From Lentisphaeria bacterium (lineage in GTDB: Bacteria; Verrucomicrobiota; Lentisphaeria; Oligosphaerales; Oligosphaeraceae): DNA of 7,716 nt. Location: positions 1 through 7,716 of the forward strand of contig JAEDNB010000098.1 in the NCBI GenBank assembly GCA_016302725.1, given 5' to 3'. Positions 4,617 through 7,716 of the stretch are shown piece by piece. A program made the position numbers and the translations under genes. How positions within the stretch are numbered: the first letter of the stretch is position 1; each line of letters begins with the position of its first letter. Below the pieces are notes generated by a model. The model had not been told where the DNA came from and searched no databases. It saw only the letters and a program-made list of their open reading frames with translations.

Positions 4617-5306
4617 CTATTTCCCTTCCTCCGCTTCCCCAGGAGCCTCCGGGGCCTGGGCGGCTTCCTCCCTGGGCGGCTGGCTGCCTCCCTTGGAAAC
4701 CACCACCACCGCAGGGCGCAGCAATTTCCCGCCAATGCGGAAGCCCGGCTTCCACTGCCGCAGGACAACCCCCTCCGGCACCTCTTCGCTGGGTTCGGCC
4801 CCCACCGCCTGGTGGCAGGCGGGGTCGAAGGCCTGGCCTGCGGCCTCCACGGTCTCCACGCCCAGCCCCCCCAGGGTGCGCTTCACTTCCCCAAAGGTCA
4901 TCTCCACCCCCTGCCGCAACGCCGCCATGTCCTGGGCGTTCCGGGCGGACTCCACGGCCATCTGCAGCAAGTCGTAAATCCCCAGCAGCTCCGAAATGGT
5001 GCGATGCCGGGTGGTCTCCCGAAGGTCATTCATCTCCCGGGCCATGCGCTTCCGGTAGTTCTCCAACTCGGCCAGCGCACGGAGATAATTCCCCCGCATC
5101 TCCTCCAACTGCTCCTCCAGGGAGGGCCCCTTCTTCTCTTCCTTCTCCTTCGACTCCCCGGCAGGAGACGACTCGCCCCCCTTCTCCTCCTGGCATGCGC
5201 ACTCCCGGGACTCCTTCTCCTCCTGGCATGCGCACTCCCGGGACTCCTTCTCCTCCTGGCATGCGCACTCCCGGGACTCCATTTCCTTCTCCTTCTCTTC
5301 TTCCAT
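4617..5306 (-). CDS. grpE: Nucleotide exchange factor GrpE with Cys-containing N-terminal repeats
   Basis: About 229 residues from the chosen start. GrpE drives ADP release from DnaK in the cytoplasm. Residues 1-62 are charged and low-complexity, including three identical 11-residue repeats ESRECACQEEK (10-42) with six cysteines as CxC pairs at 14/16, 25/27 and 36/38. The family core follows: coiled coil about 63-125 (LEEQLEEMRGNYLRALAELE, ENYRKRMAREMN), then the beta domain with FDPACHQAVG (160-169), VLRQWKPGFRIGGKLLRPAVVVVS (181-204). A 25-residue acidic, Pro/Ala-rich tail ends the protein. The ATG at 5306 is preferred because GGAGA lies about 10 nt upstream; an in-frame ATG at 5330 (8 residues longer, MLDGEPRE) has no such site. 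The gene is followed closely by dnaJ, and its leader holds a candidate sigma-54 promoter. Confidence 0.93.
   Translation of the reverse strand: MEEEKEKEMESRECACQEEKESRECACQEEKESRECACQEEKGGESSPAGESKEKEEKKGPSLEEQLEEMRGNYLRALAELENYRKRMAREMNDLRETTRHRTISELLGIYDLLQMAVESARNAQDMAALRQGVEMTFGEVKRTLGGLGVETVEAAGQAFDPACHQAVGAEPSEEVPEGVVLRQWKPGFRIGGKLLRPAVVVVSKGGSQPPREEAAQAPEAPGEAEEGK
5181..5279. repeat. Three perfect 33-bp tandem repeats inside grpE
   Basis: Units at 5181-5213, 5214-5246 and 5247-5279 are identical base for base and in frame, each encoding ESRECACQEEK on the minus strand. Perfect third-codon identity points to recent duplication or ongoing copy-number change. Each unit includes GCATGC and CCCGGG palindromes. 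Confidence 0.97.
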
Positions 5307-5378
5307 TTCTCTTGGTTCTCCGTCTAACATGAAAAACAAAACCGAACAACGCCCATGACAAGGACAGGCGACTCCCCT

Positions 5379-5399
5379 CCCCCCTTCAACGGAGGGGGG
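5379..5399. other. Hairpin in the grpE leader
   Basis: CCCCCCT (5379-5385) and AGGGGGG (5393-5399) form a perfect 7-bp GC stem with a 7-nt loop. No T-tract follows on the minus strand, so it is leader structure, not a terminator. Confidence 0.45.
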
Positions 5400-5412
5400 G
5401 AAGCAGGGCGGC

Positions 5413-5457
5413 GCACGCCTCCCCTGCACGCCTCCCCCTCATCACGGCACGCCTCCC
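5413..5457 (-). repeat. Three 11-bp direct repeats in the grpE leader
   Basis: GGGAGGCGTGC (minus strand) occurs exactly three times, at 5413-5423, 5426-5436 and 5447-5457, with start spacings of 13 and 21 bp. They lie between the predicted sigma-54 start and the grpE start codon. This could be an operator array or leftover repeat expansion. The rest of the 5331-5668 gap has no supportable gene. Confidence 0.6.
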
Positions 5458-5542
5458 AGGGAGGGCACGGCGCACCAGGGCAAGGGACCCGGCAGGGGAC
5501 GGCGGCACATGCCGCACGCAAGGGGATAATCTTCCCCGGGAC

Positions 5543-5558
5543 AGCAAAGCCCATGCCA
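5543..5558 (-). promoter_or_regulatory. Candidate sigma-54 (RpoN) promoter upstream of grpE-dnaJ
   Basis: The minus strand reads TGGCATGGGCTTTGCT. It keeps the invariant GG (5556-5557) and GC (5544-5545) with 10 nt between them, and matches TGGCAC-N5-TTGCW at every informative base except one (T for C after TGGCA). The predicted start is near 5532, giving a leader of about 226 nt to grpE. This element was found by eye; whether the organism has RpoN cannot be seen here. Confidence 0.5.
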
Positions 5559-5599
5559 GGGAAGGATGGCCCTGCGACAGGGGGAAAGCCCCTCCAGCG

Positions 5600-5636
5600 G
5601 GACAATTTGACGCACCTGGCCTGCGCCGGGTTGTCC
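5600..5636. promoter_or_regulatory. Nested dyad, candidate activator binding site upstream of the sigma-54-like promoter
   Basis: The 37-bp segment is symmetric in spacing: GGACAA, 3 nt, GACGCA, 7 nt, TGCGCC, 3 nt, TTGTCC. The outer arms are exact reverse complements and the inner arms differ by one base. The centre (5618) is about 86 nt upstream of the predicted start, within the range usual for bacterial enhancer-binding protein sites. As plus-strand RNA it could fold into a longer stem through three U-G pairs, so a structural role is an alternative. The dyad begins 32 nt after the upstream S1-protein stop codon. Confidence 0.45.
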
Positions 5637-5668
5637 AGCCCCGCCCCTTTCCCGCGGCAGCTTGGCAA

Positions 5669-7162
5669 CTAGAGTTTCAGTCCGCTGAAGAGGTCGCCCA
5701 GGGAGCCGAACTTTTCATTTCCGGCGTCCCGGACTTCCATCTTGCCCATGGACTCGGTCTCCCGTGCGGCCATCTCGGGGGTGGTCAGGGAGACGCGGTC
5801 CCCGTTCACCTCCTTCACCAGCACCTGGATTTTGCTGTGGAGGGGATGGCGGCGGAACATCACCCGCTCCCGCAGGGCGTTTTCCCCCACTTCCAAGGCG
5901 AGTTGGCTGATGTGGAGCAGGCCGGTCTGCCCATTGGGGAGTCGGACGAAGAGGCCGTAGGGGGCCTGCTTCTCCACCTCGCCCTCCAGGGTCTCGCCCA
6001 CGGCGGCGGCCTTCGCGGCCTCCACCGCCTCCGCCGGGGAAAGGGCGGCGGCCTTCTCTCCCTGGACACGGGGTTCGCCCACGCACAGGGAGACACGGTG
6101 GCCCTCCTCCTGGATCTCCAGGATGGTGACCTCCACCTCCTGCCCCTCCTTCAACACCTCGGAGGGGTCCCCAACCCGGTGGTCAACCCCCAGCTGGGAG
6201 ACATGCGCCAGCCCATCCACCCCGGGGGCCAGGCGGATGAACGCGCCGAAGGAGGCAAGCCGGGCCACGGTCCCCTTGTGGCGGGTGCCCACGGCAAAGG
6301 CGGGGTCCGCCACGAATTTCTCCCAGGGCGTGGCGCCGGAGGCCTGCTTCAGGGAGAGGGTGATCCGGGGCTTGCGTCCGCCCTCCCCAGGCTCGTGGCC
6401 AATCACCTTCACCGTCACCTTGTCCCCCACCTTCACCACATCCTCGGGGCGCACCCCCCGGTCCCAGGAGAGCTCACGGCCGGGCACCAGCCCATCCAGC
6501 CCGCCCAAATCCACGAAGGCGCCATAGGGCTGGAGGGAGGCCACCGTGCCGGAGAGCACCGCCCCCTCTTGAAGATTGGCCAGGAGACGCTGGCGGGCGG
6601 CCTCCTCCTGCTCCTCCATGACCACACGGCGGGAAACCACCAGGCGATACCCATCCTCCGCATACTCCGTCACCCGGAAGGGATAGGTCTGCCCCACATA
6701 CTCCTCCGGCTCCCGACGGATTCCGCGGGCATCCATCTGGCTGGCGGGGCAGAAGGCCTCGCTCTTCCCCACCTGCACCGTGTAGCCCACCAATTTCTCC
6801 TCCTTGCGGCGGACGGCGGTCACCTTCCCCTCCACGGGAATCTTGCTCTGGAAGGCCTCGGCCACGGCCTGGTCCACCTCGCGGACATCACGGCCGCCCA
6901 GCTGGCGGCGGAGAAGGATGCCATCGGCATCGCTGCCGGCCACATAGGCCTCCACCACATCCCCCTTCTGGACGGTCAACTCCCCCTGCTCGTCCAGGAA
7001 GTCCTTCCGGTCCAGGACACCGTCCTGGCGCCCCCCCAGGTCCACGAAGACGTATTTCTTGTCGATGGCGACCACCGGGCCGGAGACCTTGTCGCCCTTC
7101 TTGATGGACATGTTGACCTGGGTCTTCTCGAACAGGTCGCGGAATTCGTTTTCTTCAGACAT
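5669..7162 (-). CDS. S1 RNA-binding domain protein (ribosomal protein S1-like)
   Basis: A 497-residue cytoplasmic RNA-binding protein built from five S1/OB-fold domains at about 22-87, 108-179, 199-272, 291-361 and 388-461. Domains 3-5 show the classical pattern most clearly (GTVASLQPYGAFVDLGGLDGLVPGRELSW; GTVARLASFGAFIRLAPGVDGLAHVSQL; GEVEKQAPYGLFVRLPNGQTGLLHISQL). Domains 1-2 are more divergent, as in ribosome-anchoring repeats of S1. E. coli S1 has six domains, so this may be the organism's ribosomal protein S1 (rpsA) or an S1-like paralogue acting in translation or RNA turnover. The N-terminus is short and acidic; the tail ends GSLGDLFSGLKL. The ATG at 7162 has no Shine-Dalgarno site and a C-rich leader. 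It follows manA by 111 nt and precedes grpE by about 340 nt. Confidence 0.9.
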   Translation of the reverse strand: MSEENEFRDLFEKTQVNMSIKKGDKVSGPVVAIDKKYVFVDLGGRQDGVLDRKDFLDEQGELTVQKGDVVEAYVAGSDADGILLRRQLGGRDVREVDQAVAEAFQSKIPVEGKVTAVRRKEEKLVGYTVQVGKSEAFCPASQMDARGIRREPEEYVGQTYPFRVTEYAEDGYRLVVSRRVVMEEQEEAARQRLLANLQEGAVLSGTVASLQPYGAFVDLGGLDGLVPGRELSWDRGVRPEDVVKVGDKVTVKVIGHEPGEGGRKPRITLSLKQASGATPWEKFVADPAFAVGTRHKGTVARLASFGAFIRLAPGVDGLAHVSQLGVDHRVGDPSEVLKEGQEVEVTILEIQEEGHRVSLCVGEPRVQGEKAAALSPAEAVEAAKAAAVGETLEGEVEKQAPYGLFVRLPNGQTGLLHISQLALEVGENALRERVMFRRHPLHSKIQVLVKEVNGDRVSLTTPEMAARETESMGKMEVRDAGNEKFGSLGDLFSGLKL

Positions 7163-7175
7163 GGTTCAGTGGAGT

Positions 7176-7203
7176 GGGATGGGGACGTGGGGATGGGGAT
7201 GGG
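7176..7203 (+). other. G-quadruplex motif in leader of the S1 gene
   Basis: The plus strand has five G-tracts (GGG, GGGG, GGGG, GGGG, GGG) with loops AT, ACGT, AT, AT, starting 14 nt upstream of the S1 ATG. It is on the template strand; the transcript carries the matching repeated CCCCATCC. No SD-like site lies between it and the ATG. Confidence 0.5.
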
Positions 7204-7273
7204 AATCCGCTGCCCCCTTGGCCCCGAAGCCGGGACGGGGAGGAGGCGGACATGGGGGGATGGCGGGATGGCG

Positions 7274-7716
7274 CTAGAAGGCGCTCTGCGCCCAGACGAC
7301 GAGGGTTCCGGGGGCGGCGGGCAGCACGGCCCCCTCCCGGAGGGCGGCGGGGCGCACCCAGGCCGAGCCCGCAGGAGCCAGGCGACGCGCCTCGCCCTCC
7401 CCTTCCTGGAGGAGGGCCTCCCCCCGCACCACCAGGAAAATCCCCAGGGCGTCGGGGTGTTCCTGCAGGAGGCAGGGGGCGTCCTCGTAGAAGGTCAGGC
7501 GGAATTTCCGGGTGGGGGCGTCGTAGAGCAGGCTCCTCCCCCCCCCCTGGGGCTGGGAGGAGACCTTGGGGGTGACAGTGCGGTAGCCCGTGGCGTCGAA
7601 ATCCACCGTCTTGAGAAGGGTGGGCACATCCACGGCCTTGGGGGTGAGCCCGGCCCGGATTACGTTGTCGGAGTTGGTCATGCACTCGATGCCGGCGCCG
7701 CGCTGGTAGGCGTGGG
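7274..7716 (-). CDS. manA: Mannose-6-phosphate isomerase, class I (5' part outside window)
   Basis: The last 146 residues of a zinc-dependent phosphomannose isomerase that interconverts mannose 6-phosphate and fructose 6-phosphate in the cytoplasm. The reading frame is open to the right edge, so the true start lies beyond 7716; the internal ATG at 7681 is a methionine within the conserved motif, not the start. The fragment opens with HAYQRGAGIECM and NSDNVIRAGLTPKAVDVP, the hallmark of the family: the His is the expected last zinc ligand, and the Arg of VIRAGLTPK is the expected active-site arginine. The C-terminal cupin-like domain follows (FRLTFYED, GIFLVVRGEALLQ, GSAWVRPAA, GTLVVWAQSAF). 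A run of ten G interrupts the coding strand at fragment residues 56-60. The gene lies upstream of the S1 gene, but a functional link is not evident. Confidence 0.93.
   Translation of the reverse strand, partial: HAYQRGAGIECMTNSDNVIRAGLTPKAVDVPTLLKTVDFDATGYRTVTPKVSSQPQGGGRSLLYDAPTRKFRLTFYEDAPCLLQEHPDALGIFLVVRGEALLQEGEGEARRLAPAGSAWVRPAALREGAVLPAAPGTLVVWAQSAF
7538..7547 (-). repeat. G10 homopolymer inside manA
   Basis: Ten consecutive G on the coding strand encode the end of Gln and three Gly (QGGGR, fragment residues 56-60). Loss or gain of one base would shift the frame and remove about 86 C-terminal residues. As given, the frame is intact. Confidence 0.9.

Noticed and set aside
5181..5279. 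CRISPR array
   Set aside because: The repeats are directly adjacent with no spacers and are in frame within grpE.
5333..5361. Sigma-70 promoter TTGTCA (5356-5361) just upstream of grpE
   Set aside because: The -35 is good, but at 17-nt spacing the -10 would be TGTTTT, which is poor; kept only as a remote alternative to the sigma-54-like element.
5576..5596. Terminator after the S1 gene (GGGG/CCCC inverted repeat)
   Set aside because: The stem is only 4-5 bp and no T-tract follows on the minus strand.
5324..5668. Minus-strand open frame of 114 codons upstream of grpE
   Set aside because: Cys/Pro/Arg-rich low-complexity translation, no ribosome binding site, and it runs over the repeats and promoter-like element.
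5331..5668. CIRCE or sigma-32 heat-shock promoter before grpE
   Set aside because: No TTAGCACTC-N9-GAGTGCTAA and no CTTGAA with CCCCAT at suitable spacing was found on the minus strand.

Overview
This 7.7-kb, GC-rich window carries seven protein genes and one tRNA gene, all on the minus strand, so transcription runs from position 7716 down to 1. The best lineage clue is the partial gene at the left edge. Its N-terminus (MKKTFTLIELLVVIAIIAIL, then LLPALSKARAKAR and CVNNLKQIG) is the prepilin-like type present in many copies in Lentisphaerota/Verrucomicrobiota and Planctomycetota. With acetate-fermentation genes next to it, a gut or anaerobic Lentisphaerota-like (PVC) bacterium fits best. This is an inference from protein style, not a database result.

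Right block (7716 to 3414): the 3' part of a class I mannose-6-phosphate isomerase gene (manA), a five-domain S1 RNA-binding protein resembling ribosomal protein S1, then grpE and dnaJ 30 nt apart. GrpE and DnaJ are the nucleotide-exchange factor and J-domain partner of DnaK, which is not in the window. About 340 nt of non-coding DNA precede grpE. They hold a near-consensus sigma-54-type promoter, a large nested dyad centred about 86 nt upstream of the predicted start, three 11-bp direct repeats and a hairpin. No CIRCE element is seen. The N-terminus of GrpE contains three perfect 33-bp repeats that encode an acidic, CxC-containing 11-residue repeat.

Middle (2689 to 3413): a 0.7-kb non-coding region. 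It holds a cluster of CACGGA-type repeats, a 43-bp inverted repeat (38/43 identical) whose arms lie about 350 bp apart, a strong hairpin plus T-tract pointing along the plus strand where no gene exists, an AT-rich island, and several GC-rich hairpins. It looks like a repeat or MITE-like insertion, or a structured non-coding locus, upstream of ackA.

Left block (2688 to 1): ackA (TTG start set by a GGAGG site) and pta form the acetate kinase/phosphotransacetylase pair that interconverts acetyl-CoA, acetyl phosphate and acetate with ATP formation. They are followed by tRNA-Arg(CCU), which has an unusual C at position 55, and an intrinsic terminator. A separate promoter then drives the prepilin-like gene.

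Recurring oddities are C-rich leaders without a Shine-Dalgarno site before the S1, pta and prepilin-like genes, guanine-quadruplex motifs on the template strand at several gene borders, and a G10 homopolymer inside manA.
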